This document shows, piece after piece, positions 26,427 to 35,627 of a stretch of 64,000 nucleotides of DNA (the first letter of the stretch is position 1; every line of letters starts with the position of its first letter). The notes beneath the pieces were generated by a model, which worked only from the letters and a program-made list of their open reading frames with translations, was not told the origin of the DNA and did no database searches. Made by a program: the position numbers and the translations under genes. This DNA comes from Brevundimonas bacteroides DSM 4726 (lineage in GTDB: Bacteria > Pseudomonadota > Alphaproteobacteria > Caulobacterales > Caulobacteraceae), in assembly GCF_000701445.1 (NCBI RefSeq), contig NZ_JNIX01000008.1, positions 408,631 through 472,630 on the forward strand, read 5' to 3'.

Positions 26427-27398
26427 ATGAGCGAACCCCGCACCCTCCTCGTCGGCGACGTCGGCGGCACCAACGCCCGTTTCGCCATCGCCACCTGGCA
26501 GGACGGCCTGCCCGTTCTCGAGCACCACGAGAGCTTCCCGGCCGAGCAGTATCCGACCTTCCTGAAAGGCGTCGCGGCCTTCATTGACGGCTGCGAGGTC
26601 AAGCCGTCGGGCGGCGTCATCGCCGTGGCCGGGCCGGTCGAGGACGGCGCCATCGACCTGACCAACTCGCCCTGGGCGGTGTCGGAGGCCGAACTGGCGA
26701 CGCTGGGGCTCAATCCCGTCAAGCTCATCAACGACTTCGAGGCGCTCGCCTGGGGCGCGCCGATCGTGCCCGCGTCCGACCTCGTCCACCTGGGCGGCCC
26801 CGAGGCCGGCGACCCGCACGCGACGCTGGCGGTCCTCGGGCCGGGCACGGGCTTCGGCGTCTCGGCACTGATCCGCAACGCCCACGGCCAGGAGATGGCC
26901 ATGCCGTCTGAGGGTGGCCACGCCTGCTTCCCGCCCGGCGACCCCATCGAGGACGAGATCCTGCGCATCCTGCGCGAACGCTACGACCGCGTCTCGATCG
27001 AGCGCCTGATCTGCGGCCCTGGCCTGCTCAACATGCACCGCGCGCTCGCCCGCATCGAGGGCCGCGAGACCCATATCGATGATCCCGCCGAGATCACACG
27101 AGAGGCGCTGGAGGACTGGGACAGCCCCTGCGGCGCGACGCTCGCCCGCTTCTGCGCCATCCTCGGCGCCGTCGCCGGCGACATCGCCCTGACCACCGGG
27201 GCGCGGGGCGGCGTCTACATCGCCGGCGGCATCGCGCCGCGTATCCTGGACTTCCTGCAGGCCAGCCCCTTCCGCCGCCGGTTCGAGCGCAAGGGTCGAT
27301 TTAAGGACTACATGGCAGACATCCCCACGTGGGTGATCACCCACAGGCACGCTGCGCTTCTGGGCGCCGCGCGGGTGGCCTTCGCCGAGGCCGGCTAA
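26427..27398 (+). CDS. glk: Glucokinase
   Basis: A 323-residue ATP-dependent glucose kinase of the proteobacterial Glk family (ROK-unlike). The phosphate loop VGDVGGTNARFAIA is at residues 9-22; LINDFEALAWG with the catalytic Asp is near residue 110, followed by GPGTGFGVSAL and SEGGHACFPP. The end TTGARGGVYIAGGIAPR matches the adenosine site. It feeds the Entner-Doudoroff enzymes encoded upstream. The 248-bp repeat lies between edd and this gene, so it may be expressed from its own promoter or by read-through. Confidence 0.96.
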   Translation: MSEPRTLLVGDVGGTNARFAIATWQDGLPVLEHHESFPAEQYPTFLKGVAAFIDGCEVKPSGGVIAVAGPVEDGAIDLTNSPWAVSEAELATLGLNPVKLINDFEALAWGAPIVPASDLVHLGGPEAGDPHATLAVLGPGTGFGVSALIRNAHGQEMAMPSEGGHACFPPGDPIEDEILRILRERYDRVSIERLICGPGLLNMHRALARIEGRETHIDDPAEITREALEDWDSPCGATLARFCAILGAVAGDIALTTGARGGVYIAGGIAPRILDFLQASPFRRRFERKGRFKDYMADIPTWVITHRHAALLGAARVAFAEAG

Positions 27399-27427
27399 CC
27401 TATGTTGTGAATTCCTTCACGGGAGCG

Positions 27428-27452
27428 TGAACCGAACGTGATCGACGGCGTT
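27428..27452 (+). promoter_or_regulatory. Possible EcfG-type promoter, one mismatch
   Basis: TGAAC, a 16-base spacer and CGTT precede the small lipoprotein gene; the EcfG consensus is GGAAC-N16/17-CGTT, so the first base is off. The distance to the start codon (about 30 bases from the -10) is suitable. Weaker than the perfect sites at 56-60 kb. Confidence 0.35.
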
Positions 27453-27482
27453 CGACAGGCTCCACTGTTGGAAGGATATCCC

Positions 27483-27767
27483 ATGCGTAAGCTGACCATC
27501 ACCGCCATCGCCGTCGCCGCCATGGCCGGCCTCGCCGCCTGCCAGTCGCCCGCCGACGAGGCCGCCGAAGAACAGGCCGACGCCCTGGAAGAACAGGCCG
27601 CCGCCGCCCCGACCGAAGCCCAGGAGCAGGCCCTGAACGCCGAGGCCGATCGCATCGAGCAGCAAGCCGGCAACGCCGACGGCGGCATGACGACCGAGAA
27701 CTCGCCGAACACCTCGCCGTCCGACCCGAACGGCGCCATGGCCCCGGCGATCCCGCCGGCCAACTAA
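27483..27767 (+). CDS. Small Glu/Ala-rich lipoprotein
   Basis: A 94-residue lipoprotein with the signal MRKLTITAIAVAAMAGLAAC (lipobox Leu-Ala-Ala-Cys). The mature part is mostly Ala, Glu and Gln and looks helical or coiled-coil up to about residue 65, then becomes Pro-rich. A strong ribosome site (GGAAGGA) precedes the ATG at 27483. It resembles the many small stress or envelope lipoproteins of this group of bacteria, but I cannot name a family. A possible one-mismatch EcfG promoter lies upstream and a Rho-independent terminator downstream. Confidence 0.8.
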   Translation: MRKLTITAIAVAAMAGLAACQSPADEAAEEQADALEEQAAAAPTEAQEQALNAEADRIEQQAGNADGGMTTENSPNTSPSDPNGAMAPAIPPAN

Positions 27768-27811
27768 GGAAACCCGGCGGGCCTCATGACCCCGCCGATC
27801 CTTCGGAAGAC

Positions 27812-27842
27812 CGCCCCCGTCGCGTCCGCGGCGGGGGCGTTT
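27812..27842 (+). terminator. Rho-independent terminator
   Basis: CGCCCCCG and CGGGGGCG (27812-27819 and 27832-27839) form a perfect 8-bp stem with an additional inner CGCG/CGCG pairing, followed by TTT. It ends the lipoprotein transcript 45 bases after its stop. Confidence 0.8.
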
Positions 27843-27852
27843 CGCTGTCAGG

Positions 27853-29661
27853 TCAAACTCGGTTCTGCCCGCTCTGGATGGCCTCGAAGCCCTCCGCCGT
27901 CAGCTTCTGATAGCCAGCCTTCCCGCCGCGCAGATACACGGGCGACGCCCTCGCGGGATCGAACCCGTCGGCGACCAGATCGACCTTGCGGTACTTGAAC
28001 GTCCCTGTCGTCTCCAGCGTCTTGGCGATGCGGACGAACACCGGCCGGGCATAGTGCGGCAGCTGGGCGTCGGCGTATTCGGCAAAGGCCTTGGGCGCGA
28101 ATTTGCCTTCGACCACCAACGTCACCATCCCCGCCTTGCCCTCCGCGCCGGGCACCGGCACGCCGTAAGCGATGACTTCCTTGACGCCGGGCGCGTCCGT
28201 CAGCCGCTGCTCGACCTCGGCGGTCGAGACGTTCTCGCCCTTCCAGCGGAACGTGTCGCCGATCCGGTCGATGAAGTAGAAATAGCCCTCACTGTCCTGC
28301 CGCATCAGGTCACCGGTGCGGAACCAGCGATCCCCCCGCTGGAACACGTCGGTCAGGATCTTCTTCTCCGACGCCGCCTTGTCGGCATAGCCCGAGAAGT
28401 CGTGGCGGATGTCGTTGCCGATCAGTCCGATGGCCTCGCCGATCTCCCCGGGCTTCGCCTCGATGCAGAAGCCGTTCGCCGTGCGCTCAGGCATCTCGGA
28501 GTCGATGTCGAACTTCACCAGCCGGATGTTGATCTGCTTCTTCAGGAACTTGGGCACCCGGCCGATCGACCCCGGCTTGCCGTCGAAGTTGAAGACCGAG
28601 ACGTTGCCCTCGGTCGAGCCATAGAACTCCAGTATGTTCGGAATGGCGAACCGCTCCTGGAACTCGGGCCAGACGTCGGGCCGCAAGCCGTTGCCGAAGG
28701 CCAGCCGCAGCTTGTGCCCCCGCTCGCCCTCCTGCTCGGGGCAGTTCACCAGGTAGCGGCACAGCTCGCCAATGTAGACGAAGACCGTCGCGCCGGTGGC
28801 GTTCACATCCTTCCAGAAGCTGGAGGCCGAGAACTTGCGCCGCAGGATCAGCCGGCCGCCGTTCAGGAACGCCGGCCCCAGCCCGACCAGACCGCCCGTC
28901 GAGTGATAGAGCGGCAGGACGTTGAACACCCGGTCCTGTTCGGTCGTCGCCGTGGCCCCAGCGAACGCTCGCATATAGGTCCGCGCCCGGGCATGATGGA
29001 TGCGGGCGGCCTTAGGCATCCCCGTCGTGCCGGAGGTGTAGATGTAGAGCGCCGTGTCGCGGTTGGTCAGGCCGTCGCGCACCGACTTCGGCGGCCGCAC
29101 CGACGAACCGCTGCGCACCGCGTTGTCCAGGCTCCGGCGCTCGGACGTCTCGTCGTCGCCGCGCAGGCCCAGCACCCACAGCATCATGGTCCGAGTGACG
29201 AAGGGCCGGGCCTCCTCGCACTTCTTCCAGGTCTCCTCGTCGGCCACGACCTGGGACACGCCCGCGATGTTCAGGCAATGCGCCAGGGCCTGCCCGGTCA
29301 GGTTGGTGTTGATCAGGGCCGTCGCGATGCCGACCTTGGAAAAGCCCATCCAGGCGGCGATGAACTCGGGTCGGTTGGTCATGACCAGGCCGATCACGTC
29401 GGACCGGCGCAGGTTGCGTCCCCGCGCCCAGTGGGCATAGCGGTTGGACATGCCGTCCAGGTCGCGATAGGTCAGCGACCGGGTCTCGTCCTCCAGCGCG
29501 ATGCTATCGCCGAACTTGTCGACGGCCTCTTCGAAGTCGTCGCAGACCAGGACCTCGCTATCCAGGCTGATCGGCTTGATGCGCTTCAACAGACGGCGCA
29601 GGCCGGCGGCGAACTTGAGGTCGCGTCGGATATTGGCCGCCAGACCCATGGTCTCGGTCAC
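27853..29661 (-). CDS. Long-chain acyl-CoA synthetase (FATP/FadD-type)
   Basis: A 602-residue AMP-forming ligase that activates fatty acids to acyl-CoA. The ATP loop reads YIYTSGTTGMPKAARIHH near residue 210, then EFYGSTEGNVSVFN near residue 345, the RTGDLMRQDSEGYFYFIDRIGDTFRWKG region (quoted here only as a location, about residues 445-475) and a C-terminal Lys in TGTFKYRK. The pattern and length match the very-long-chain/fatty-acid-transport-protein branch rather than classical FadD. It is convergent with the small lipoprotein and has a 302-base upstream gap. Met1 or Met5 could be the start. Confidence 0.92.
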   Translation of the reverse strand: MTETMGLAANIRRDLKFAAGLRRLLKRIKPISLDSEVLVCDDFEEAVDKFGDSIALEDETRSLTYRDLDGMSNRYAHWARGRNLRRSDVIGLVMTNRPEFIAAWMGFSKVGIATALINTNLTGQALAHCLNIAGVSQVVADEETWKKCEEARPFVTRTMMLWVLGLRGDDETSERRSLDNAVRSGSSVRPPKSVRDGLTNRDTALYIYTSGTTGMPKAARIHHARARTYMRAFAGATATTEQDRVFNVLPLYHSTGGLVGLGPAFLNGGRLILRRKFSASSFWKDVNATGATVFVYIGELCRYLVNCPEQEGERGHKLRLAFGNGLRPDVWPEFQERFAIPNILEFYGSTEGNVSVFNFDGKPGSIGRVPKFLKKQINIRLVKFDIDSEMPERTANGFCIEAKPGEIGEAIGLIGNDIRHDFSGYADKAASEKKILTDVFQRGDRWFRTGDLMRQDSEGYFYFIDRIGDTFRWKGENVSTAEVEQRLTDAPGVKEVIAYGVPVPGAEGKAGMVTLVVEGKFAPKAFAEYADAQLPHYARPVFVRIAKTLETTGTFKYRKVDLVADGFDPARASPVYLRGGKAGYQKLTAEGFEAIQSGQNRV

Positions 29662-29910
29662 TCCGTGTGAGGCGCAAAGGACAGGCTTCCGTGATGGACA
29701 ACGGGCGGCGTCGGGTCAACCGGCGGGAGAATCCGTCACAAACCAGATTGAACGTTTCCGCCGGGGCGTGGCGCCGCCGACCCGGTTGACGCAAGGTCAA
29801 TGCAGGCGACCTCGATCTTTCACCGAGCACCGTTTTCGCCGCAATCGCCAGAGACGCGGTGCAGCTTTGTGGCGAGGATGGTGTTTCTTCGTGGTCACCC
29901 TTTTCTTTCC

Positions 29911-29935
29911 GGAACCTCGCTCGACGATGCTGGTT
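29911..29935 (+). promoter_or_regulatory. Possible EcfG-type promoter in the 29662-29963 gap
   Basis: GGAAC, a 16-base spacer and GGTT lie 29 bases before the next start codon; the EcfG -10 is CGTT, so one base differs. The rest of this 302-base gap between the divergent acyl-CoA synthetase and the membrane protein shows no gene or strong hairpin. Confidence 0.4.
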
Positions 29936-29963
29936 ATTCACGCCTCACCGAGGAGGACCACAG

Positions 29964-30506
29964 ATGACTGTGACCTATACCGACGATAATCTGCGCAACG
30001 AACCTGTCCGTGACGAGGTCTTTGTTCCCCGCTACGCCCGCACGGGTCGGGCTCGCAAGAAGGGCGGCGTTCGCGCCTGGATGATCCTCGCCCCTGTCGG
30101 CGCGCTGGCCCTCATCGGCGGCGCGGCGGCCGTGATGATGTCCGGCGAGACAGGCGAAGGGTCGCTGGTCGCGACCGAAGAGCCTGCGCCGATGGCGCAG
30201 ACCGCTCCGCTGGAAAGCTCGACCGCCCCGAATGCGCTGGCGACCGGTCTGCCGTCGAACGTGACGATCACCGAGGCCGCTCCCGCCCCCGCGCCGATCG
30301 TCCGTGAAGCGCCGCCCGCCCCGCCCCCGGCGGTCCAGCGTCGCCAGCCGGTCGAGCGCCGCGCCGCGCCGGTAGAACCGGCTCCGGTCGTTGAACCGGC
30401 TCCGGTGGAGCCGACCGGCCCCCAGCCCTATACGGCGACGCTGAACAGCCAGCCCGCGTCGGCCGAGAGCCCAGCCCCGGCCATCACCCCGGCACCGCTG
30501 AACTGA
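29964..30506 (+). CDS. Single-pass membrane protein with Pro/Ala-rich periplasmic tail
   Basis: A 180-residue protein starting at the ATG at 29964, which has a near-perfect ribosome site (AGGAGG at 29951-29956). Residues 1-37 are charged and cytoplasmic, a TM helix spans about 38-57 (MILAPVGALALIGGAAAVMM), and the rest is low-complexity Pro/Ala/Glu/Val. No family is recognised. A one-mismatch EcfG promoter lies upstream and a strong terminator downstream, so it is a single-gene unit. The topology resembles that of the protein at 59245-59607. Confidence 0.75.
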   Translation: MTVTYTDDNLRNEPVRDEVFVPRYARTGRARKKGGVRAWMILAPVGALALIGGAAAVMMSGETGEGSLVATEEPAPMAQTAPLESSTAPNALATGLPSNVTITEAAPAPAPIVREAPPAPPPAVQRRQPVERRAAPVEPAPVVEPAPVEPTGPQPYTATLNSQPASAESPAPAITPAPLN

Positions 30507-30531
30507 TCGAGACGCCTTGAGAACGACGAAG

Positions 30532-30557
30532 CCCCCGGATCGCTCCGGGGGTTTTTT
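30532..30557 (+). terminator. Rho-independent terminator
   Basis: CCCCCGGA and TCCGGGGG (perfect 8-bp stem, loop TCGC) followed by six T. It lies 25 bases after the stop of the membrane protein gene and just before the convergent PQQ-type dehydrogenase gene. Confidence 0.92.
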
Positions 30558-30564
30558 CGCATCC

Positions 30565-31878
30565 TCAGCGGGCCGCCGGCGCGACCCGCCAGATCACATT
30601 GCCAACGTCGTCGGCCACCAGCACCGCGCCTCGCGCATCGGTGATCACCCCAACTGGCCTGCCCAACGCCTCGCCCTCCGCGTTCAGGAAGCCGGTCAGG
30701 AAGTCCTGCGGCGGCCCGGCCGGTCGACCGCTCGCAAAGGGCACGAACACGACCTTGTAGCCGCTCTTGGGCTCGCGGTTCCACGAGCCGTGCTGGCCCA
30801 CGAACGCCCCGCCGCGATAGGCCGCCGGCAACAACGACCCGTCGTAGAAGTGCAGCCCCAGCGAGGCTGTGTGCGCGCCCAGCGCATAGTCCGGCCGCAG
30901 GGCGCGGGCGACGGCCTCCGGATTCTCCGGCTTCACCCGCCTATCCACCGTCTGGCCATAGTAGCTCCACGGCCAGCCATAGAAGCCGCCGTCCCGCACC
31001 GAGGTCATGTAGTCGGGCACGAGATCGTTGCCGAGCTCGTCGCGCTCGTTCACCGCCGTCCACAGCTGACCCGTCACCGGCTCCCACGCCAGGCCGACGG
31101 GATTGCGCAGACCGGAAGCAAACACTCGGGTCGCCCCGGTCGCGATGGTAATTTCCAGGATCGCTGCGCGGTTCAGCTCCTCGTCAATGCCGTGCTCGGC
31201 GATGTTGGAGTTGGAACCGACCCCGACATAGAGCTTGGTCCCATCGGCCGAGGCGACAAGCGACTTGGTCCAGTGGTGGTTCCGCCCGGCCGGAAGGTCG
31301 GCGATCTTCGTCGGCGCGGCGTCGATCCGCGTCTGACCGGTCTGATAGGGGAAGGCCACGACGGCGTCGGCATTGGCGACGAACAGCCGGTCGCCCACCA
31401 GCGCCATGCCGAACGGCGACATGAGGTTCTCGAGGAACGCTGTCTTGGTCTCCGCCACGCCGTCCCCGTCGCCGTCGCGCAGCAGGGTAATGCGGTCGGC
31501 GCTCGGCACCGCCGCGCCCGCCCTGCCCATGACGAGCCCCATGACCCATCCGCGAATGCCGCCCTGCTTGTCCTCAGGCTTGGGCGGCGCGTTGGTCTCG
31601 GCGACCAGCACGTCACCGTTCGGCAGGCGATACAGCCAACGCGGATGATCCAGCCCCGAAGCGAAAGCCTGGACGACATAGCCCTGCGGCGCGGTCGGCG
31701 TCTGGCCCTCGGGCCACCCCACCGCCGGAGCGATGTTCACCAGCGGCAGCGGCCGGCTGTTGGGCTGCACCAGCGTCGGGTTCGGCCCATACGTCGCGCC
31801 GTCGGGCGCCAGCGGCCCACCTCCGCAAGCGGCCAGTGTAAGCGCGCCGAGCGAGACGGCGAGGAACTTCAGACGCAT
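30565..31878 (-). CDS. PQQ-dependent sugar dehydrogenase (sorbosone dehydrogenase family) lipoprotein
   Basis: A 437-residue protein with a lipoprotein signal (Leu-Thr-Leu-Ala-Ala-Cys, residues 13-18) and a six-bladed propeller of the soluble glucose/sorbosone dehydrogenase type. Typical pieces are GLDHPRWLYRLPNGDVLVAETN, the DGDGDGVAET calcium-like loop, SPFGMAL, GRNHHWTKSL with the catalytic His, SGLRNPVGLAWEP and a final GRPVGVITDARGAVLVADD. It should oxidise a sugar or aldose in the periplasm with PQQ, passing electrons to the respiratory chain. The substrate cannot be read. It is followed on the same strand side by the lipocalin gene upstream (13-base gap). Confidence 0.9.
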   Translation of the reverse strand: MRLKFLAVSLGALTLAACGGGPLAPDGATYGPNPTLVQPNSRPLPLVNIAPAVGWPEGQTPTAPQGYVVQAFASGLDHPRWLYRLPNGDVLVAETNAPPKPEDKQGGIRGWVMGLVMGRAGAAVPSADRITLLRDGDGDGVAETKTAFLENLMSPFGMALVGDRLFVANADAVVAFPYQTGQTRIDAAPTKIADLPAGRNHHWTKSLVASADGTKLYVGVGSNSNIAEHGIDEELNRAAILEITIATGATRVFASGLRNPVGLAWEPVTGQLWTAVNERDELGNDLVPDYMTSVRDGGFYGWPWSYYGQTVDRRVKPENPEAVARALRPDYALGAHTASLGLHFYDGSLLPAAYRGGAFVGQHGSWNREPKSGYKVVFVPFASGRPAGPPQDFLTGFLNAEGEALGRPVGVITDARGAVLVADDVGNVIWRVAPAAR

Positions 31879-31891
31879 CAGGCGGCTCCGT

Positions 31892-32443
31892 TCAGGGGGC
31901 GGTTTCGGGGAACTCGAGGCGGCTCACATCATAGCCCAGCGCGCGGGCCCGCTCGACCAGGGCGGCGAGCTCCGTCGGCGACGGTGAGGTGCGGGTATAG
32001 ATCCACAGCTTCTCGAAGCGCGGATCGGCCGAGATGAACCAGCTGTAGTCGTCGGCCCGGTCCAGCACCCAGTACTCCCAAGTCACGAACCCGCCGAAAT
32101 AGGGAGCCCTCAGCTTGGCGTTGAAGCCAGGGTCCAGAATGATCCCGGCCGCGCCCACGGCCCGCTCGCGGCCATCGATCCCGCCCTGACGGCAGGCGTC
32201 GCGCAGGTCAACGCGCGTCGGCGAGACGATGACGTAGTCGGTGGTCGCCGCCACACAGCCGTCCGTAAGCCGCATCGGCAACCGCGCCACCTCCAGCCAG
32301 CGGCCGGCGTAGAACCGCTGCAGATCGACGGGCTTGGTCGGCTGCGGGGCCCGCACCTGATCGGCGGGGATCGAAGTCGCGCACGCGCCCAGCCCGAGGG
32401 CGACGCTCATCGCCAAGGCGGCGGTCAGTCTGGAGAAGGTCAC
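31892..32443 (-). CDS. Lipocalin family lipoprotein (Blc-like)
   Basis: A 183-residue outer-membrane-type lipoprotein: signal peptide with lipobox Leu-Gly-Ala-Cys (Cys21), then the lipocalin GxW motif in DLQRFYAGRWLEVARLP. The lipocalin barrel continues through YVIVSPTRVDLRD, then APYFGGFVTWEYWVLDRADDYSW and LWIYTRTSP. Bacterial lipocalins bind lipids or fatty acids and are often stress induced. It is 13 bases upstream of the sugar dehydrogenase and likely cotranscribed. Confidence 0.9.
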   Translation of the reverse strand: MTFSRLTAALAMSVALGLGACATSIPADQVRAPQPTKPVDLQRFYAGRWLEVARLPMRLTDGCVAATTDYVIVSPTRVDLRDACRQGGIDGRERAVGAAGIILDPGFNAKLRAPYFGGFVTWEYWVLDRADDYSWFISADPRFEKLWIYTRTSPSPTELAALVERARALGYDVSRLEFPETAP

Positions 32444-32526
32444 GGCGGCTCCGGTCTTGTGCTGGAAGACCGAAGATACGGCTCAGGTTCCCGATCCGGA
32501 CGCGGCGAAAGCGCGCGGCACCGTGT

Positions 32527-33438
32527 TCACCCCGGCGTCAGGTCGCGCGGTGGCCGGATCCGGCGAAACCGCGCTTCCACGAAGGCGAACAGTCCGAACG
32601 CGATCAGCCCCAGCGCGGTCGGCCCCAGCACCCAGCTCCCGCCCGGCTGGCGCTCCAGGGCGTCCAGCGCCGCGCCGAACCCCGTCACCTCCTCGGCGCT
32701 GGCGCGCCATCCGCCCAGCGACACGAAGACGCCCAGCGGCAGATAGGCGAGGCCACGCGCGATGTAGCCCGCCCGCGCGATGGGCGAGACCTTGCGGCAC
32801 AGGTCGGGCGAGCAGGCCAGCGCCTCGCCGAAGTCCGCCTTCCAGCCCTTGATGACGTTGCCGACCCCGACGCCCAGGATGACCAGACCGACCCCGATCA
32901 GCAGCCAGTCGCCGTACGGCAGGGCCAGAACCTCGGCCGCCTTCTGCTGGTTCTCGGCGACGTCGTCGGCGCCCGTCGACCGCTCGTACTCGTCCAGGAA
33001 CTCGAACACCGTCGAGGCCAGCAGGCCGTAGAAGACCGCGCTCGCCGCCTGCCCCGCCCGCAGCACCAGCGCCTTCTTCGACGTGCCTTCCCGGTCCGCG
33101 TCGAACACCGATTGCAGCACGCGCCATGATACGAAGGCCCAGAGCCCAAGGCCCAGCAGGATCAGCCAGACCCGTCCGAACGGCTGGTCCGCGATCATGG
33201 CGACCGCGCCGCTGGAGCCCACCGCGTCACCCGTCATGTCGAGCGCCGCCATCAGGCAGATCACCCCGATCGAGACATAGACGAAGCCCCGGGCCCCGTA
33301 CCCGATCCGCGCCGCCCACTCGAGCAGCACCTGGAGCGGCGGCACGCGCCTCAGGATGGCGAACCGCCCACGCCCCGCCTCGCCCAGCGCCGCCAGGCGG
33401 GCGCGCACATCCTGAATGGGGGCGAAGACGTCGGCCAT
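32527..33438 (-). CDS. DUF1206 membrane protein
   Basis: A 303-residue inner-membrane protein starting at the ATG at 33438. It carries three copies of the DUF1206 unit, each a pair of TM helices beginning with a Gly-rich Ala-Arg-Gly-type turn ([16 protein letters not shown] near residue 42, [16 protein letters not shown] near residue 130, [15 protein letters not shown] near residue 225). Function is unknown. A GGAGC-N17-CGTT stretch 30 bases upstream is a possible but imperfect EcfG site. It is divergent from the ABC transporter. Confidence 0.9.
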   Translation of the reverse strand: MADVFAPIQDVRARLAALGEAGRGRFAILRRVPPLQVLLEWAARIGYGARGFVYVSIGVICLMAALDMTGDAVGSSGAVAMIADQPFGRVWLILLGLGLWAFVSWRVLQSVFDADREGTSKKALVLRAGQAASAVFYGLLASTVFEFLDEYERSTGADDVAENQQKAAEVLALPYGDWLLIGVGLVILGVGVGNVIKGWKADFGEALACSPDLCRKVSPIARAGYIARGLAYLPLGVFVSLGGWRASAEEVTGFGAALDALERQPGGSWVLGPTALGLIAFGLFAFVEARFRRIRPPRDLTPG

Positions 33439-33567
33439 CGAGGCTCCTTTGGAAAGCGACGCCGTGAAACGCGGCGTGACCGCAAATGGCTCCGCCCGCC
33501 CCTTGAGCCGCATCCGATGCACGCCATATTCCGGCCACGGCACTGCGGCCGGGTTCAGGGGCTCGCC

Positions 33568-34521
33568 ATGCCGCCGGTCATCGACATCCAGGGCGTCACC
33601 AAGACCTACAAGGGCGGCCATCAGGCGCTGAAGACGGTCGATCTCCAGATCGGCAAGGGCGAGATCTTCGCCCTGCTTGGCCCCAACGGCGCGGGCAAGA
33701 CCACGCTGATCTCCATCATCTGCGGCATCGTCACGCCCTCGACGGGCACGGTCATCGCCGACGGCCACGACATACTAAAGGACTACCGTCAGGCCCGCAT
33801 GAAGATAGGCCTGGTGCCCCAGGAACTGACCACCGACGCCTTCGAGACGGTCATGGCGACCGTCACCTTCAGCCGGGGCCTGTTCGGCCGCCCGCCCAAC
33901 CCCGGCTTCGTCGAGAAGGTCCTGAAGGACCTTTCCCTGTGGGAGAAGCGCAATGACAAGATCATGACCCTGTCGGGCGGAATGAAGCGCCGCGTCATGA
34001 TCGCCAAGGCACTCAGCCACGAGCCCGACATCCTGTTCCTCGACGAACCCACCGCCGGCGTCGATGTCGAGCTGCGCCGCGACATGTGGGAGCTGGTCCG
34101 CCAGCTTCGGGAGCGCGGCGTCACCATCATCCTGACCACTCACTACATCGAGGAGGCCGAGGAGATGGCTGACCGCGTCGGCGTCATCCTCAAGGGCGAG
34201 CTGATCCTGGTCGAGGAGAAGACCGCCCTGATGACGAAGCTCGGCAAGAAGACCCTCACGCTGAACCTGCAGGACCCGCTGACGGCCCTGCCGCCCGAGC
34301 TGTCGGACTGGGACCTGACGCTGAAGGCTGACGGCCACGAGCTGGAGTACGTCTTCGATTCCAACGCCGAGCGCACCGGCGTGCCGTCCCTGCTGCGCCG
34401 CCTGTCCGATCTCGGCATCGCCTTCAAGGACCTCAACACCCGCCAGAGCTCGCTGGAGGATATCTTCGTCAGCCTGGTCCACCGCGACACGCCCCCCGCC
34501 AGCGCCGGAGCCGTCCAATGA
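33568..34521 (+). CDS. ABC-2 type exporter, ATP-binding protein
   Basis: A 317-residue ABC ATPase. Walker A is GPNGAGKTT near residue 40, the signature is LSGGMKRRV near residue 140, Walker B is [10 protein letters not shown] near residue 160, and the switch His is in [15 protein letters not shown]. The C-terminal 80 residues are an added domain as in YadG. It overlaps the permease start (ATGA at 34518), so the two form a complex, probably an exporter of unknown substrate. The start at 33568 is preferred over 33517 because it begins the conserved domain. Confidence 0.93.
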   Translation: MPPVIDIQGVTKTYKGGHQALKTVDLQIGKGEIFALLGPNGAGKTTLISIICGIVTPSTGTVIADGHDILKDYRQARMKIGLVPQELTTDAFETVMATVTFSRGLFGRPPNPGFVEKVLKDLSLWEKRNDKIMTLSGGMKRRVMIAKALSHEPDILFLDEPTAGVDVELRRDMWELVRQLRERGVTIILTTHYIEEAEEMADRVGVILKGELILVEEKTALMTKLGKKTLTLNLQDPLTALPPELSDWDLTLKADGHELEYVFDSNAERTGVPSLLRRLSDLGIAFKDLNTRQSSLEDIFVSLVHRDTPPASAGAVQ

Positions 34522-35285
34522 CCTTCAACGGCTGGGGCGTCTGGGCCCTCTACCGCTTCGAAATGGCCCGCTTCGGCCGCACCGTCTTCGGCAGCCTGGT
34601 GACGCCGGTCATCACGACAGCGCTCTATTTCGTCGTGTTCGGCTCGGCCATCGGCGGCCGCATGGAAGAGGTCGGCGGCGTGCCCTACGGCGCTTTCATC
34701 GTGCCGGGCCTGGTCATGCTGTCGGTCTTCACCCAGTCGATCTTCAACGGCAGCTTCGGCATCTACTTTCCCAAGTTCACGGGCACGATCTACGAGATCC
34801 TGTCTGCGCCCCTTTCGCCGCTGGAGACGGTCACCGCCTACGTCGGCGCCGCCGCGACCAAGTCCCTCATCGTCGGCCTGATGACTCTGGCCACCGCCAC
34901 TCTGTTCGTGCCGCTCCAGGTCCAGCACCCGCTCGCCATGATCGGCTTTCTGGTGCTGATCTCGGTGACCTTCAGCCTGTTCGGCTTCATCATCGGCCTG
35001 GTGTCCAACAGCTTCGAGCAGCTGCAGTTCATCCCCATGCTGGTGGTCACGCCCCTGACCTTCCTGGGCGGCGCCTTCTATTCGATCGACATGCTGCCGC
35101 CCGCCTGGCGCACGGTCACCCTTTTCAACCCGGTGGTCTATCTGATCGACGGCTTCCGCTGGGCCTTCTATGGGCTCTCGGACGTGGGCGTGGGCGTCAG
35201 CGCGGGCGCCATGATCGCCTTCTTTCTGATCTGCCTGTCCATCGTCGGCTGGATGTTCAAGACCGGCTACCGCCTCAAGAACTGA
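34518..35285 (+). CDS. ABC-2 type exporter, permease
   Basis: A 255-residue permease with about six TM helices, of the YadH/ABC-2 class. The stretch [21 protein letters not shown] and the conserved amphipathic [19 protein letters not shown] before the last two helices are typical. It is translationally coupled to its ATPase. The substrate is unknown. Confidence 0.92.
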   Translation: MTFNGWGVWALYRFEMARFGRTVFGSLVTPVITTALYFVVFGSAIGGRMEEVGGVPYGAFIVPGLVMLSVFTQSIFNGSFGIYFPKFTGTIYEILSAPLSPLETVTAYVGAAATKSLIVGLMTLATATLFVPLQVQHPLAMIGFLVLISVTFSLFGFIIGLVSNSFEQLQFIPMLVVTPLTFLGGAFYSIDMLPPAWRTVTLFNPVVYLIDGFRWAFYGLSDVGVGVSAGAMIAFFLICLSIVGWMFKTGYRLKN

Positions 35286-35299
35286 ACGGAGCGACCCTC

Positions 35300-35581
35300 A
35301 TGCCCAAGGCCCTCTGGAACGGCGCCGTCATCGCCGACAGCGACGACACGGTGGTGGTGGAAGGCAACCACTACTTCCCGCGCGACGCCGTCGATCCGGC
35401 CGTGTTGCGCCCCTCGTCCACGACCACGGTCTGCCCTTGGAAGGGCACGGCGTCCTACCACTCCATCGTCGTCGACGGGAAAGAGAACAAGGACGCCGCC
35501 TGGTTCTATCCGGAGCCCAAGTCGGCCGCCGCCGAGATCGCGGACCGGATCGCCTTCTGGAAGGGCGTCGAGGTCCGCTAG
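35300..35581 (+). CDS. DUF427 protein
   Basis: A 93-residue cytoplasmic protein matching the DUF427 fold. Conserved features are AVIADSDDTVVVEGNHYFP, the CPWKGTASYH motif and AAWFYPEPK. Function is unknown. It follows the ABC permease by 14 bases and may be the last gene of that transcript. Confidence 0.93.
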   Translation: MPKALWNGAVIADSDDTVVVEGNHYFPRDAVDPAVLRPSSTTTVCPWKGTASYHSIVVDGKENKDAAWFYPEPKSAAAEIADRIAFWKGVEVR

Positions 35582-35627
35582 CCCTTCGCCATTGGACCGC
35601 CACGTCTCTCCAGTTTAAGACGTCGCC

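Noticed and set aside
33468..33493. GGAGC-N17-CGTT on the minus strand before the DUF1206 gene
   Set aside because: One mismatch in the -35 element and no other support. It is kept only as a remark, not as a promoter.
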